From positions 1-64,000 of the forward strand of contig FWCC01000048.1 of the NCBI GenBank assembly GCA_900169235.1: a stretch of DNA of 64,000 nucleotides. Direction: 5' to 3'. A program made the translations under genes and the position numbers. A model generated the notes under the pieces. It searched no databases, was not told where the DNA came from, and was given only the letters and a program-made list of their open reading frames with translations. How positions within the stretch are numbered: the first letter of the stretch is position 1; every line of letters begins with the position of its first letter. Of the stretch, positions 1 through 12,027 are shown in pieces. Origin of the DNA: Zarea fungicola (Eukaryota > Ascomycota > Sordariomycetes > Hypocreales > Cordycipitaceae).

Positions 1-2091
1 TTTTTTTGTCACCCCCTTGCCTGGTTGGGAACGGCCCTGCCCATTGTGGTCATTGCGCCTTGTGGACTCTTCAGCTTTGGGAAGTGGATTGGCGCACTAA
101 TGATAGCCTGTAACAGCCCAAACAGCCTCAGGGTAGAGCTGGGCCGCTAAGAGGGAGGCAGCTGCTGGCAAGTTGCAGAGAGATCTAGGAACATGCATGA
201 CGAGAAGCACACCCAAGTAATATTACGTAGGGAACCAACGATGCAGCTGCGTACAAGGACGTAGTGCATTAGTTAGGCACCCAGCGGATACCTAGAAGTG
301 TACTCCGTACTACATAGTAGGGAACTCTCCCGCGTTGGTGGGGCCAGTATGCATTGCTTCAAACCCGTCCAACGGTGAAGGGCTCAGCAGCGCTACATAT
401 GGCTACATCAGGAATAGAACAGAGAGCCACGATTACTTTGGCGCACGGCTGACGTTGCCAGCTGGCAAGCATTGGCACCAAATCCTCAGAGGTCCCTTAC
501 CATTCATTCTATTATTATAGCCATGCAGTTCTTATTTCGCATTTTCAGAGAGCCAAAAAAAAAAAAAAAAAGCCGCCTTTTGCCGGTGTGCTTTTTAAAC
601 GTTTTGAGCCCTGTAAAATCATCTCAGATTGCGGGACTTGCCGCCGTGAGTGCTAAAATGGTGCTATTAATCTTTGCTTGTGCTTTGTACAGAACACATA
701 TTTCAGCCTAGGTTTAGATGGTACATAAAGATGCAGCATACCACGAAAAGAGAAAAAAGAAACAAAGAAGGGACAGAAGAAGAGAAGAAGGACAACTTTA
801 TCAAATAATATGTCCCGATGCATCTCTCAGCCGCTTGAATCGGACAACTGCCGATTGGCAGCCCAGCCACCACAAGTCAACATCTCGTATGCACATGTAG
901 CTAAGTTAGAGTGTTAAAGTGCCACCGCCGCCATTTTCGCCAGAATGAGGACTGTCATTGATGGAATGGTTGCACAAGCGTCTTTGCCCTCCTCCGTCCA
1001 TACACCGAGGCTTGTATCATCAAAAAACCTCTCCTCACCTACATACCAGGGGTTTTCAGCAAACAGGGATTTGGCCTCAATCTCGACCCAGTTTAATAAA
1101 AGCGGTGGTCAACAACCTTGCCCTTTTCTCCGAGTTAATAATTTCTCCTCATCAATTCTGCCCTCTCTCGCCAAGCTTGCCCAGCCAGGACATGCTCTCA
1201 TGATACTATGACCTGGGAAACCCTTTTGATAGGGCACCAAGTTGCTTAATTTACCGCCCATCGCCAAACTCCAATTCAACTCCTTTTCTAAGTCACCCGA
1301 CAGGGCGATGCCCGAGACATTGTAACTACTATTCTAAGAGCCACACGCACCAACCAATCTACGCTAATCCACTCCAAATCCACGCGACACAGCCTTATTT
1401 TTACCTCTCTTATTAGGCTATTGGATTTCAAGAAGCAAAGCAAGAAAAGCAAATCAGTGCCACCTTTTATCTACTATGGATGTTCTCGACTTTCTTGGCG
1501 GTTGCTCCTTACCCTGATCATGAATCTCAGTCTCCTCAATTGCACCACTATTCCGTATCTGCCCATCATACCCATTATTCACACAATGTTCGTCCCAATT
1601 CGGCCCAGCGATGCCCATTCGCCATTTGCCATTCGCCAATCGCCTGCCGCCACATCCTGTAGTGCGCTGCGCTGTTAGCTCGACACACGAAAGTGAGAAG
1701 TTACACATCTAGCATATCGTACATAATAAGTAGCTAAGCAACTTTGCTGTAATACGGAGTACTTTTTTGCATTCCAACATTGTGTTTCCTGGCTTGCAGA
1801 CTCGGTTCCATTTCGTTCAATCAATCAAGCCCTCTAGGTTTGTTAACACGTCCAACGTTTCAGGCTGCATAGTTTTCACGATCCATGCAAATCACTGAAA
1901 ACCACGCTAACCAATTTTTTTTATAAAAAAAAAACAACATGTGCATGCTAGTATTGCTAGATGGCTCCGTCTAGCTTCAATTAATTATTTCGTATTTATG
2001 CTCTTTGTTATGTGGTTGTGCAATAACAAAATCTGTCCGCCTCCAAAATGTATGCTATCCCCGATAAAAGACGGCTTGTTTCATGACCTCA
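1..2091. other. intergenic, no gene seen
   Basis: No open frame here has coding character or joins to others by plausible splice sites. There is a run of about 17 A near 555, and two copies of the recurrent intergenic motif, TACTCCGTAC at 301 and TACGGAGTAC at 1753. The last few hundred bases are AT-rich and should hold the 3' end signals of the WD40 gene that ends at 2092 on the minus strand. Confidence 0.6.
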
Positions 2092-3710
2092 TTACAGCTC
2101 CATGGTGATGTCTTCCTCCTGCCTGATGGGTAGCTCCACCGGAAACTCCTCATTCCCTGTCAGGCTGCCGGTCGTGCCATTCGTCAAGACATCATTAGGT
2201 TTGGAGGTAGCCTTGGTACTCCCTCCCGCGATGTGACGATATACCCGTATTGTGTTATCCTGCCCGGCACTCACCATTGTCTCGCCGTGGACATCAACCC
2301 AGAAGCAGACACCCTTCTTATGACCCTGCACCCTCTGCAGTACCGTCTTGCTTATCACGTCCCACAGCACGATATCTCCGTCCTCGCTGGCCGACGCGAT
2401 GAATGGCAAGCCGTCTAGTACACCAAAGCATCCACCGACTGCAAATTTCTCGTTTTTGTGACCTTGATATGTCTTCTTGACGCTACCTGCCACGTAGTCC
2501 CATAAGCGAATACAGTTGTCCAGATTGGATGCGAGCACGAATCGACCGTTGGGCGAGAAGCAGACGTTTGCGACGGCGGGGTTATCTTCGTGGACGAGGG
2601 TTCGTAGACATTGGCCAGTCGATGAGTCCCATATACGACTAGTATTAAAAAAGGCCAACATACATTAGCATTCTTCCTCAAACCTCATCTCACATCCTGT
2701 TTCGTAACTCACATGAGCCCATCTGTAGAGCAACTCGCCACCAATGTCCCGTCCGGCGAAAAGTCAATCCCGCTGACCGGATCGCTATGGGCAGGCAGAC
2801 TCCTCATCAACCGACCCGCTCGCACATCCCACAGGAAAACTGCCTCGTCGTATGACCCGCTCGCAATGATATTGCCCTTGGGCGAGAACGCCAGGCAGTG
2901 CACGTAGTTGTGGTGCCCGCACAGCGGCGCCATCTCTTGGCCCCCAGCGCCGCCCACCGCGCCGGCCGACTTGCGTGCCGTCGACTTGGGACGCCCCGTC
3001 ACGCGATCCCACAGTCGAATTGCCTTGTCATCAGAGCCGCTCGCCAGTGTGTTGCTGTCTGGCGCCCATGCCAGGCAGCTCACGCCCGCCAGGTGTCCGA
3101 CGAGTGTATCCATGTGCGCGCCTGTCGCCGCATCCCAGATCTTGACCGTCGCATCTGCTGATGCTGACGCGATGAAGCGCCCATCCGGCGATATACGCGC
3201 CTGTGAGACTGGCTTGCTGTGGCCGTGTAACGCGAGGCAGGGTTTGTAGTTTGGTTTCAGCGGCTCGTGAGGCGGTGTCGGCTGCGGCTGCTCCTGAAGC
3301 TGCTGCTCTTTTTGCACCTCTCGATGCGGCGAGTAGGATTCTGTGCGTGTGCGGTCTGAGGATGTCGAGGGCGTCCGGGTTGTTGGTGATCTGGAACCTG
3401 CCCCGCGCCGCCTTGCTGGTCGGCGCGGTGAAGGGGATTCGGATCGAGTGCTGGCGCCAGAGCTCGAAGCTGAAACAGCGCGTCGCCTTCGCATTGGTGG
3501 CGCCTGCGATGAGTCTCTGGTCTTGGAATAGTAGTCGTCACCCTCCTGCTGCGTAGGACTCCTTGTAATGCGCCGTCCGGGACTGTCACCGCGATCGGTG
3601 GCCACCCTGCTTGACGCGTCTGGGGAGCGGGATCCAGGTGATTTCGCATCTCGCACCTTGCGTCGCTTATGAGACGGCGTTGTGTCCGGGTTATCTTCTA
3701 CGGAAGCCAT
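2092..3710 (-). CDS. SWD3: COMPASS subunit Swd3 (WDR5-type WD40 protein)
   Basis: Two exons, 3710-2713 and 2638-2092, give 514 aa. The intron has a GTGAGT donor and CTAG acceptor and restores the repeat end D-G-L-I-R-I-W-D typical of WDR5. About the first 165 residues are a low-complexity Ser/Arg/Pro-rich extension. After that come about seven WD40 repeats, with GH near each start and endings such as TVKIWDAATG, AIRLWDRVTG and AVFLWDVRAG. In the family this protein is a scaffold of the Set1/COMPASS histone H3K4 methyltransferase in the nucleus. The C-terminal repeats carry an Asn/Gly-rich tail. The start was taken at MASVEDN because the in-frame codons upstream look like leader sequence. Other WD40 proteins are possible, but the repeat sequences fit Swd3/WDR5 best. 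Confidence 0.85.
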
Positions 3711-4201
3711 TGCCAAACCCCTTTGCTTCGCAGGGGAGAAGAGTGTGTGTCGTGACAGGTTAAAGAGTGAGGCGGCACCAGGGCATGGCGCATCTATCCA
3801 GAAAATAATTATGGGGCTTAAAGTGAGGTCACACTTGCAACCAGATGTGAGCTGTGCTAAAGAGTGGGAAATGAAGTAAATAAAAGAGCTAATTTTGTTG
3901 ACCCTAGATAATGGCAAAACTTGATCATGAAAGAATGATTAAAAAAAAAAGTAACATTAAACTGCAGAGAAATCGTGTCTGTTCGTGCAATGGAGTAATA
4001 TCTCAAGAGCAAACGAGTAAATCAAGAATAGTCATTCTTGGGCGATTGTTTTAGAAAGAGAAGGCAGACGCAAGTTTCGTCGTGGCTTCATATCGCTGCA
4101 AATGTATAGAGTCTGTACACAAAAAGTGTCTTCTCGAAAAAACGTACAAACAGTGAAGCGGCGTGCCAACGGCATACATTGCGATCCTGTTGGCCGTGTC
4201 G
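3711..4201. other. promoter/leader of SWD3 and 3' flank of Hsp70-like gene A
   Basis: Non-coding spacer between two minus-strand genes. It should contain the SWD3 promoter and the polyadenylation region of the upstream gene. There is an A-rich run near 3940. I see no further gene. Confidence 0.5.
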
Positions 4202-6387
4202 TCACGAAAACTCGATTCTGATTTGATCATTGGCAACTTTCATTTGCTTGTGGAAAACTTGAACGTTCAGGTTTGGTCCGTCGATTACAATCTTTATCGT
4301 ATATTCAAGCAAGTGATAACCTTGGCCGTGGCTGTTGTATTTCAATGGTAGCTGGTCCAAGGCCACATCCTTGTCCCATTTGATTGTGCATAATTTGCGT
4401 ACATCAGTTGTCATTCGAATCGGCTTTTTACCGTTTGCGCAATAAAGGATTGATTCTTCAAGTTTGACGCTTTCCCCAACAGGAATTGCGTGATAATAGT
4501 GGTGCGTTGTGCACGACATGTTCTCGAGGGCTTCTCCCTAGTTTCACGATTAGCTCCTGCGCGAAACCAAGCAACAGTATTTGTACTTCGGATATAAAAT
4601 AATCTAATTGATTGGCGACCATCCACTGTTCTTCGGTATGATTCCAAAACTTGTCTTCGATACTATGGATGGATGCATTCCACTCATCGCGGATTTCAAA
4701 TCCGTAGCTCCCGCGAGCGATCCGAGATTTGACTCTCAGCCCAGGTGTTTTGCCTCTTTTCTTACGGGTCATGCCGTGTATGACGGCCCCGCGCATGCAT
4801 GCGGTCCATCTGCCGCGTGAGATATCTGGTTAGCTGCAGAAATCTTGAGCATTAGTTACCGTGTCATGGTACTTACGACCGGCCCCTTGGGGGGTTCAGC
4901 ACTGTGCTGCCGCTGTGTTCTTCGACCAGTCTGTTGAATAAATACGCGCAGCACCCGAACCCGCCCACTAGAATAATGTACTATGTTTTCTGTCAGCATC
5001 CAGGTTGTACAGGTAAAAGATATTGAGTTCACACCTTTGGATCGCGTAGCCCTTTTCTGTTGATGGCCTGTAGTTGTCGATCCACCATCTGGCAAATCCT
5101 GTCAATCGTAGGCGAGAAAATCGAAAGTAAATCTTCGCTGTTCAAATGTATGAGATAATTATTATCGAATACAGGGTTGGATGGAGCTTACTTCGTTAGC
5201 TCCAATTCCCGTGTGTGCTTTATCCTACCCTGCTTGCTTGTTGATTGATGTCCGACAGGAACATCAGCGATGAAAAAACGGTCGTTGTTGGAAAACTGCG
5301 GCTTGATTCCATGCTCCCAGTTTTCCTTCATAAACTTCTGTCTGGTATCCAGGCTAACTTTGTTCCATTTCGCGATTCCACCCACTCTAGAAGCAATGTG
5401 TTCTTCAAAACTCTGGTCGACAAATATGCCTCCGCAGAGGCTGCCTGTGTAAAGTTCTGTTAGTAGAGGACGGTACTAGATTTTGCCATGAAGACAAACC
5501 TTCTCCAGAAACACATTCCCGAAGCTCAAGTGGCTCTACAAGTCCAACTTGATAGCTGATCAGATCCTGAAACTGAAAGGTTAGAATTTTTCGGAGCAAG
5601 GGATTTGTGAAGCGTACAGCCGTCCCGCCACCTGCATCACAGACAACAATAGTGTCGCCAATCTGTAAAGAATTAGTTGAAAACACTATTTAATCAGTAA
5701 TATCCCGATGTCTCACATTAAGATCTGGATGAGGTTGAATGTCAAGTACCACTGCCAGCGCTGCTGCTTCGGGTTCGGAGACAAAATCCAGACTCGGTTC
5801 CCCGGCCGCTCTGTGGTCAAGGAGACCGGCGAGCTCAGCTGCCTTCCTCATTCGACTCTGAACATAATGTGGCCACATGGCTGGCGTTGTAATCACAAAA
5901 TGGAGCTTGCAGCTGTCGACTTCATGAGTACCGAGCGAGCGGTTGATGGCATCACGAGCATGGACCCAGAGTGAGCGAAGATAGCATGCAATTAGCTCCT
6001 CCGCAGTTTTGTTAGCTTCTTGCCAGTCTCTGACTGCCTGCTTGAAGTATGAAAATTCAGAAATATCCTCAGGGACATCATTTTCATTAAGCAATAGCAG
6101 CTTGATCCACCGCAAGGCGTCCTTCTCTGGCGGGATGTTGTAACCCCATCTTGTTTTGTCATTAATAGTGCCTTTCTCGAGCTGCGTAGGTGTTTTGCCT
6201 TGATCAGTGCCGCTGTACTCGGATTCCCAGGCAGTAATGACTTCAATCTGTTGAGGCCTCTTCGAGTAAACCCATGCCACACCGCTGAAGCTAGTAACGG
6301 GCACGTTTGTTAGCCTTGTGTTAGCCGTTTCTTGGCTGATACTCACGTCGTTCCAAAGTCAATGCCGACAAAAATCGTGTAAACCAT
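4202..6387 (-). CDS. Hsp70-like ATPase (HSPA12-type), copy A
   Basis: Nine exons: 6387-6347, 6290-5717, 5662-5618, 5566-5500, 5444-5192, 5137-5035, 4980-4877, 4809-4587 and 4537-4202. Together they encode 581 aa with an open frame throughout. The Hsp70 nucleotide-binding fold is clear: phosphate 1 motif GIDFGTTFSGVAW at about residue 8, a SEPEAAAL motif near 190, phosphate 2 VVCDAGGGTADLI near 212, and the adenosine motif ILVGGFG. The protein is shorter than canonical Hsp70 (about 640 aa) and ends in a beta-rich tail instead of the usual substrate domain and EEVD end. That is typical of the HSPA12-like branch, whose substrates are largely unknown. After VGGFG the usual Ser-Ser is Cys-Cys. The gene is head to head with partner gene A, and a paralogue with identical intron positions lies at 9349-11573. 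It is probably cytosolic, since no signal peptide is visible. Confidence 0.85.
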
Positions 6388-6792
6388 AGTGATTGAAGTT
6401 CTATCAATCATAGTACACTCTTCGTGGCAAGAATGCAGTGAGAGGAGGAGAAGGAAGCTGGATGCTTTGCTTTGGCAGTATGCGATTAAGTTAGCAGAGG
6501 GGGTAGAGAATACAGGAAAGCAAGGTGTAATTCAATATCCAATTACATTCAACTCACAACCTCTTTGAAGTCACCTGACTGATATTATTTCAAATGTTGC
6601 TCACTTTTCCATCCGCACAGCCGCAAACGCAGCCAAGCGCATTGAGGCAGCGCCGCTCACTTCAACTTGACTTCAACTTTACTCTTCTCAAACCTCTACT
6701 CCTCCAGACCAGGGCCTTGGTTTTAGCACTTTCTTAGCTCCAAGTGCACTAAATATTTTTCTCTCCTAACAAAATATACTAATTCGTTACTC
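6388..6792. promoter_or_regulatory. shared divergent promoter, module A
   Basis: 405 bp separate the two start codons of the head-to-head Hsp70-like and partner genes, so both promoters must lie here. The partner side is CT-rich just before its ATG. I looked for alternating GAA/TTC heat-shock elements and saw no good three-unit site. Shared regulation is inferred from the arrangement only. Confidence 0.5.
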
Positions 6793-8115
6793 ATGGCCGA
6801 GAAACGAAAGCCCGAGGATATGGCAAGTAGAGAAAAGCGAAACAAGGGGACCGCCTCGACCGAGTGTTCACAGGGTCTATCACCTGAAACCAAGAGCAAG
6901 GACCCAAAAATGGGCAGCTATACCTCAAAACGGCACAGCACAACCGTGTCAACCTATGCGAAGGAAACCGAACCGATTCACAAGTGCACTCCCGAGCTTG
7001 CTATGACTGACAAGCGTCGTGGTCAGTCGAGAGTCACCCCTACGACACCTGTTCCACACGCAATTAGCCCATCCCGACAAAGAAATATTTCCTCTGAAGC
7101 GTTTCAAACGGAAAACAAGAATGAGGCAATTGCCAGAATTGCCGATGACAATATGATCCGAGGCACGAATACAAGCGAGGAGACGCTCTTGAAGTCTACA
7201 ACTGATCGCGTGGCGAGGCTAGAAGAGAATCTGGCCTTACTTAAAGTTGAAATGATACGAATTGAAACAAGGAGCATAGAGAAAGACACGGCTACCTATG
7301 AGAAGGTAATTGATCAGGAAATCAAAAACATGTGGGATCGTACGCACTACAACATTAGGTGTGTTACGCACTTATTGAAGAAATGCAATAGCTTCAAGAA
7401 AAGAAAACCTTTGCTAGAGGTATTGGGAGAACGCCTTCCTGGCGTCTCCATGGAAGAAGTTCCAAAAGAGTTGCGTGACGATTTGATGGGTTGGTTCGTA
7501 ATGGCCTATATTTGGCGTTTTGTCTATGATGAGATCTTTAGTGGACGTGGCTGCGTGTGGCAAGGCGATTCAATGCAGCTCTTCCAACAGCTGAAGAGAA
7601 GTCTTGTACGCGGGATAGGTAAGATTTGCGGAGAAAACCCTCATTACAGGGATTTTCCTAATGTATGTTTCACAGCATCCGAGCCCGACGCGGCCAATCG
7701 AGCAAAATGTGCCTCTTTCCTCTCAAACGCTGCCGACAACCCAATGCTTCAGCCTAACAGATCCGAGCATGACATGATCACACAGATTACAAATGAGCTA
7801 TTTTCTACCCTGGAGGAGGAACCGGACCAGCAAGCTCGACGCCTGATTGAGCAGGTTTTAACACAGATCGTTCTGAACGGAATTCTCCTTGCGAAACTGT
7901 TCATGTCATCTAGACCGCTTTTGGTGCCCGACTGGCCACTACGTGGATCAAAGTTCAGAACTTGGCAGCTGGGCGAGTTTGAGAAGCTAAGAATACAACG
8001 CCAGACACCGAGAAGAATAGTTGTGAAGCCTGCACTGGAGAAATTTGGCAATGCCGCTGGCGAAAATCTGGATCAATCCATCCTTCTGTGCCAGCCGGCA
8101 GTGGTTTTCTTCTGA
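6793..8115 (+). CDS. unrecognised Hsp70-neighbour protein, copy A
   Basis: Exons 6793-7618 and 7676-8115 give 421 aa. Without splicing the frame also stays open (440 aa), because the 57-nt intron is a multiple of three. I prefer splicing: the donor GTAAGA and acceptor TTTCACAG are good, and removal aligns the protein with copy B at GIASEPD/GIDSDCD. About the first 110 residues are charged and probably disordered. A short predicted coiled coil follows (VARLEENLALLKVEM). Next comes a conserved block with W/F-rich segments (WRFVYDEIFSGRG, then LFQQLKRS). The C-terminus has KPALEKFGNAAGE and ends in hydrophobic VVFF. I do not recognise the family or any catalytic motif. Its repeated head-to-head pairing with an Hsp70-like gene suggests the two proteins work together. 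Confidence 0.75.
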   Translation: MAEKRKPEDMASREKRNKGTASTECSQGLSPETKSKDPKMGSYTSKRHSTTVSTYAKETEPIHKCTPELAMTDKRRGQSRVTPTTPVPHAISPSRQRNISSEAFQTENKNEAIARIADDNMIRGTNTSEETLLKSTTDRVARLEENLALLKVEMIRIETRSIEKDTATYEKVIDQEIKNMWDRTHYNIRCVTHLLKKCNSFKKRKPLLEVLGERLPGVSMEEVPKELRDDLMGWFVMAYIWRFVYDEIFSGRGCVWQGDSMQLFQQLKRSLVRGIGKICGENPHYRDFPNVCFTASEPDAANRAKCASFLSNAADNPMLQPNRSEHDMITQITNELFSTLEEEPDQQARRLIEQVLTQIVLNGILLAKLFMSSRPLLVPDWPLRGSKFRTWQLGEFEKLRIQRQTPRRIVVKPALEKFGNAAGENLDQSILLCQPAVVFF

Positions 8116-9348
8116 GCTCTCAAGTTTCCGAATACATTACTTTGATGATTTGCTCTGATTGCACATCGTAAAACATTTAGCATAGCTTTTACCTGACGAC
8201 CTCTTTCTATGACTTCCGATTCCCTTTTGTGCCGCTTTGCCTTCACTCAGGTGTGCTTATCATTCACGAAGGGGTTTTGATTTTGCTTGCTAGTACTTTT
8301 TTTATTATTTTCATATTACTATCCCAAAGAGTGAAATATATTCTCATAGCTAGTTGGGCAGATCAATAGAAAGCTTGGAACTTTTTCTTTTGAGACATGG
8401 CGCGGGTCGTAGCACCGGTGCCGTGAAGACCATGAAGACCTTGTGAAAAAAGGGTGTATAAGAAAACTTAATCAAACTTTCCAAAGCCCATTCTGTTGGA
8501 TTTAGTAAAGCTTTCTTCGCAAATCTCTTCCTTGCCCTGAATCTTGGTAGATTGAAACCGGTGGTGACTAGTTAGAGACGAAGCCGCCATTACCTGACGA
8601 TTTAGCAGCATGTCAAAGCGTTATTCCGACTCTAAAAGGCATCTAGGCATACGAGAAGGATCTTGTTTAGCAGTGATGTTCAAGTGAAAGGAAAAGCACC
8701 AAAGACTTTTCCACCTGTATCTAAAGCTTTCTTCAGACTGCCACACTCAATGCGTACGATCACAGTGATCATCTCCCCTCAATGCTGGCTTTTTTACTTC
8801 TATGAAGAGAGTTTTCATCAACATTGATAGTTTCCTGGCCTGCATTGTTGGCGGCTTTGAAAAGGGCTTCATGAATCGACCTACATTTGTTTGAATGAGG
8901 CAAGAAAGACACCTTTCCATGCAATCTTTGACTCCTGCTAACTTTTACAGTGAGAAAAACATTCGTTGAAAAGGATCTCATAAAGAAAGGGCCTCGACTT
9001 TAAGCGATTAACTAAAGATAACTGACTGGGTTTCTATTGCTGAACGTCGAACTTAGCGCTGAACGAAGGCACCACCGAGCTTGAGCCAAATTTTCCTGGT
9101 TGCAAAAAAAAAACCATTTTTCGCCTCACCTGTAAACTTAATCGAAGAATTCAATAAGAATAGCCAGTCTTACTGTTGCCCTAGGGTATAGAAAGGAGTA
9201 CATGCGCAAAAAAAAAAAGCCCCGTCCCACCAGACAAGCCATGGAGGTGCTTTGTTGTCCTACCAAATGACCTTTGTAATCCGAAGAGCAAACGATCAAT
9301 TCGCTAGTTCACCATTCCTATCACCACCTAGAGTGTTCTGGGAAGTAT
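8116..9348. other. convergent intergenic spacer between the two modules
   Basis: Partner A ends at the left edge and Hsp70-like B ends at the right edge, so this 1.2 kb holds two 3' ends. Several short A runs occur (near 9106 and 9210). Short open frames in it, such as a minus-strand frame at 8769-8981, show no coding character and match neither neighbour. No transposon ends were seen. Confidence 0.5.
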
Positions 9349-11573
9349 TTACTCAAACTCAATCAGGACACTGCCTGTTGCAGCTGTGGTTCCGCCATGT
9401 ACTACCTCGAACGTAAGAGTCGGCCCGTCCACTTTGACTCTGACTTCAAAGATGAGGAAGTAGTATGGTGAGTTGGTCAAAGTAGAGTAACGCAGTTCCC
9501 AGTATAATTTTGTTTGGGGACTCCAATTAATGTCACATAGCTTTTTTACGCTCTCATCGCGCCTGATGGGTGGAATGTCATCTGCGCTATAGTACAAAGT
9601 ACTTTTGAAGTTGCATCCAGATTTCTGCTTTTTATAGCGGAAAAGGTCCTGGTTTACCGATGTCCCGGATTCAATTACTGACCCCTTCGCAAGAATTAGT
9701 TTCATGGAGCTTTGATATGGAAAATACAGCGTACCTTAGTCAAGAGCCAAAGCATCTGATTATCTGCACGCCAGGATTGTGTTATTTCATCCCAATATTT
9801 ATCCTGGGGTTCATGCTCATCTTCGATCCAGTTGTAGTGGACTACTAAACCATAACTGTATCTCGCAACACGACTCTTCACGGAAATTGTAGGTTGGAGA
9901 TGTAATCTGGCACTGGTAGTGCCGTGTATGGTAGCACCTCTGCAAACAGCTGTCCACCTAGTTTAACCAATCAGTACACAGACACCATAGAAAAGTCGCT
10001 CTCATGTGCCAATGGATATTTTGACGAAACTTACGACTTTCCGCCTTGCCCTTGGAGGATTGTACTGTCTGGGTAATCTGCCACAAGTGTATTGTACAGA
10101 TGTCGGGAGCTACCGAATCCCCCAACAAGAACGATGAACTGCAGTTATCTGTTAGCTTTCAGAATCTCAGAACTATTTGTTTCTCTTTCAAAGAAGATAA
10201 AAGGTGGTGCGGTGGGGGTACGATACCTTTGGGTGCTGAAGATTTTGGTTCTTGATCGCCTTGACCTGCCCCCGCACAAGGCTGGAGATCTCATCGATGA
10301 CAGGGGAAAAAACACCCAGTAGCTCATCACTTAGCAACAGTTAGTAGTTTCAAATGGGTTGGCCTCTTCCCACATACCTGGTTAGTTCTAATATAAAGGC
10401 TCGCTTGCGCTTGCCTAGCGAGACTGTCGGCTGACATCCTGGAGGCAGTGACACTGGCCAGTCTCGGTCTTGATTTTCAAACTGTGTCTTTATCCCATTC
10501 TCCCAATCTTGGTTTATGAATCTTCTTTTTTCAGAAACATCCAGGTTATCCCATTCTCTTTGCCCAACCTTTGCGGCGATGAGATGCTCGAAATTTTGGT
10601 CGACGAAAATTCCACCGCAAAGGCCACCTGGCGTGATATTAGAAAAAGAAGAAGGATTCGAATGTTGAATTTGAGCGTACCTTGTCCCGCAACACATTCA
10701 TCGATTTTAAAAGGCAAAATTGAGTCGATTACATACGTAATCAAGTCCTATCGAGAGAGATAATCAGGAAGAGTTTGGGTGGCCAGCAATAGAGGACTCA
10801 CGGCGGTTCCGCCACCAACGTCACAAACGATCATTGTATCTCCTGGCTATGCGCACGATAAGCATATTTTTCAAGTAGCAACACAGTAATTCATTGCTTA
10901 CGGAGATGTCGGGTCTGTCTTTCATTTCGCTCAGTGTCGCTAAAGCTGCGGCTTCAGGCTCCGAGATGAAGAACAGCGTCGTTGGGCCTGCCTGCCTTTT
11001 GTCGAGTAAACCTGCAAGTTCGGCGGCTTTCTTCATTTTGTTTTGGACATAATGCGGCCAAATTGCTGGCAGCGTAATTGTAATGTGAAATTTGCAAAGT
11101 TCAATCAAAGACTGCCCTTTCGCCCTCTTGATGGTTTCTAGCGTGTGATGCCAAAGAAGTTTAAGATAACAAGCTACAAGGTCCACTGGCGACACGTCCA
11201 GGCTTTTTTGAGCCTCCACAGCCTTTTTGAACTGTTCCGACTCCCGGATTCTCTGCGGAACTTCTGCTTCATTAAGTAGTAGTAATTTGAACCACCTCAC
11301 CACTTCTTGGTCGGCTGGGACCCCATACCCCCATTTCTTTACCTTGCTGGGAGACGCGTACTCAAGATGTGTAGGAGTTTTACCATGATCTGAACAGCGA
11401 CTGTACTCAGAATTCCAGTTGGTGATATTCTGTATGTCATCTGGCTGACCAGAGTAGGCCCAAGACACGCCACTGAAGCTAGAATTGGTTCGGCGGGTTA
11501 GAAATGTAAGAAGAAGCGTTGCTCGTTCTTACGTTGTTCCGAAGTCGATTCCAAAGAATACGACTTGCTCCAT
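9349..11573 (-). CDS. Hsp70-like ATPase (HSPA12-type), copy B
   Basis: Nine exons: 11573-11533, 11478-10902, 10846-10802, 10747-10681, 10627-10378, 10329-10227, 10138-10035, 9957-9735 and 9684-9349, encoding 581 aa. Seven of the nine exons have exactly the same length as in copy A, and the other two differ by one codon each in opposite directions. The motifs are GIDFGTTFSGVSW, SEPEAAAL, VCDVGGGTADLI and VLVGGFGSS, so the adenosine loop keeps the usual Ser-Ser that copy A has lost. The tail is again short and beta-rich and ends in VLIEFE, comparable to IRIEFS in copy A. By eye the two proteins share roughly a third to two fifths of their residues, so the duplication is old. The gene is head to head with partner B. 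Confidence 0.85.
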
Positions 11574-12027
11574 GTTATGTTGTTAAATTAGCGGAATTGT
11601 TCTGGATGGGATGAATTAATTGTCAAGACCAGTGCTGTTGCTTTGGGGTTGATGTAGTAGCTGAGGTTGATGTAGTAGCTGAGGTTGATGTAGTAGCTGA
11701 GGTTGATGTAGTAGCTGTGAGTAGGTGTCAGAGTGATAAGGTGAGGATGATAATTTGTGCTGTGGAAATACACTCTGTTTGGCGCACGGTGCATCTCATG
11801 TGACAAACGCACATAGATAAGCTATTGATTTTGGTTCATAACCGTAGCAAACGCACAAGTTCACGAGCAGCTGCTGATGCCGTGACTTGCCTCGGCCTTT
11901 AAATCTCACCTTCTCCCCTCACAATCTCCTCACCTCCCTTCACGCCACTTTTGATAGTTGACTAATAGGAAAATATCTCAAGAACAAACTGCTCAGGTAT
12001 AAAGAGGAAAATAAAACAGTTGCTACC
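11574..12027. promoter_or_regulatory. shared divergent promoter, module B
   Basis: 454 bp separate the start codons of Hsp70-like B and partner B, matching the layout of module A. An 18-bp tandem repeat lies in the Hsp70-proximal part. CT-rich sequence and a TTTAAAT stretch near 11900 lie on the partner side. Shared control is inferred from the arrangement. Confidence 0.5.
11647..11717 (+). repeat. 18-bp tandem repeat, four units
   Basis: The unit GGTTGATGTAGTAGCTGA is repeated three times exactly and a fourth time with only the end changed. It begins 74 bp upstream of the Hsp70-like B start codon, so it lies in its promoter or 5' leader. No equivalent is present upstream of copy A. Confidence 0.95.

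Noticed and set aside
2898..3649. Several frames opposite SWD3
   Set aside because: Shadows of the WD40 gene with no recognisable product.
6388..6792. Heat-shock elements in the Hsp70 divergent promoters
   Set aside because: Only isolated GAA or TTC units were found, without the alternating array needed.
6793..8115. Single-exon 440-aa reading of partner gene A
   Set aside because: Alignment with copy B and good splice sites favour removing the 57-nt intron; the longer form remains possible as a retained-intron product.
11647..11717. CRISPR-like array
   Set aside because: The units are directly tandem with no spacers, and the organism is a fungus.
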